In this document: piece after piece, positions 15,495-15,837 of the stretch | How the letters are laid out: every line of letters begins with the position of its first letter | Numbering within the stretch: position 1 is the first letter of the stretch | Assembly: GCA_030624945.1 (NCBI GenBank) | Contig: JAUXJB010000011.1 | Span: forward strand, 1-15,837 | DNA from: Deltaproteobacteria bacterium | GTDB lineage: Bacteria > Myxococcota_A > UBA9160 > SZUA-336 | Direction: 5' to 3' | Length of the DNA: 15,837 bases | The notes under the pieces: model-generated | What the model saw: the letters and a program-made list of their open reading frames with translations, nothing else | Databases searched by the model: none | Told to the model about the DNA's origin: nothing | Program-made: the position numbers and the translations under genes

Positions 15495-15637
15495 CTCGCT
15501 CTTCGGAATCGCGCCGCGATCGTACCGAGCGGAGAGCGCCCAGAGCAAATCTGCGGGCGGGTATGGGATCCGCTAGGCTCTCGGGTACCCCTCGCCGTCT
15601 GCGTAACCCGTAGCGGGTGAGAGGAGGCTCCGAGCCG
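15495..15637. promoter_or_regulatory. Divergent intergenic region (aminotransferase / methyltransferase)
   Basis: 143 bases between two divergent genes, so it should carry both promoters. It contains a perfect 5-base dyad ACCCG-TAG-CGGGT (15606-15618) immediately before the AGGAGG (15622-15627) of the plus-strand gene. A regulator site or an mRNA hairpin near the ribosome site is possible. No clear sigma-70 hexamers were found. Confidence 0.35.
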
Positions 15638-15837
15638 ATGGACTTCATCCAGAACACCGTCCTGTGGTTCGGGCGCATCTTCCCGGGGGCTTTCGCCCGC
15701 CAGCTGGCGGATCCCTCGGGACTCTTCGCGGGACCGATCGGAACGCTACTCGACCGAACCGACCTCGACATGAAGGCGGCGGCCATCGAGCTGCTGGATC
15801 TGTACCCGAGTGACCACGTGCTCGAGATCGGCATCGC
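15638..15837 (+). CDS. Class I SAM-dependent methyltransferase, partial at right edge
   Basis: Only the first 66 residues are in the window. ATG 15638 follows AGGAGG with a 10-base spacer. The N-terminal helix region (FARQLADPSGLFAGPIGTLL from residue 19) and AIELLDLYPSDHVLEIGI leading into the SAM-binding motif I (VLEIGI, 61-66) match a common group of UbiE-like methyltransferases of unknown substrate. It does not look like EgtD, the histidine trimethylase that would supply hercynine, whose N-terminal region is different. The C-terminal part and the rest of the glycine-rich loop lie beyond the edge. Confidence 0.85.
   Translation, partial: MDFIQNTVLWFGRIFPGAFARQLADPSGLFAGPIGTLLDRTDLDMKAAAIELLDLYPSDHVLEIGI

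Noticed and set aside
15638..15837. Partial methyltransferase as EgtD, the hercynine-forming enzyme
   Set aside because: The N-terminal residues and the placement of SAM motif I match UbiE-like methyltransferases, not EgtD.

Overview
This is a GC-rich, gene-dense stretch of bacterial chromosome. All but two genes lie on the minus strand, and no gap without a gene exceeds about 170 bases. Base composition and gene types (several acyl-CoA dehydrogenases, a GPH-type transporter, a thiolase/DUF35 pair, selenoneine-type genes) suggest an environmental proteobacterium in the broad sense, for example a deltaproteobacterial or myxococcal lineage. The taxon is inference only: no rRNA, tRNA, insertion sequence or CRISPR was seen.

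Layout from left to right. (1) Positions 1-1606, minus: a thiolase-superfamily protein followed by a DUF35 Zn-ribbon/OB-fold partner that runs off the left edge. (2) 1678-2322, plus: a small metallophosphoesterase, divergent from the thiolase. (3) 2392-12810, minus: a collinear run. Read in transcription order it is a double-length (fused) acyl-CoA dehydrogenase, a full-size ABC exporter, a SenA-like (EgtB-family) iron enzyme, a SenB-like glycosyltransferase, two tandem paralogous acyl-CoA dehydrogenases, a 22-codon remnant of a further dehydrogenase copy, and a GPH/MFS transporter. (4) 12981-14192, minus: a YcaQ-type winged-helix DNA glycosylase-like protein. (5) 14334-15494, minus: a class I PLP aminotransferase. 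(6) 15638-right edge, plus: the start of a class I SAM methyltransferase.

The most notable part is the ABC exporter-senA-senB cluster. The exporter and senA are 14 bases apart, and senA and senB overlap by 4 bases, so they are very probably one transcript. SenB makes a selenosugar from selenophosphate and a UDP-sugar, and SenA joins it to hercynine on the way to selenoneine. The usual third gene, senC (a selD-type selenophosphate synthetase), is absent from the window, as is a hercynine-forming EgtD, so both would have to come from elsewhere in the genome. The exporter is a candidate for moving the product or an intermediate.

The acyl-CoA dehydrogenases, the thiolase/DUF35 pair and the transporter suggest catabolism of a branched, alicyclic or steroid-like acyl-CoA. 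The dehydrogenase region also shows paralogy, a near-identical internal block suggesting gene conversion, and a collapsed gene copy.
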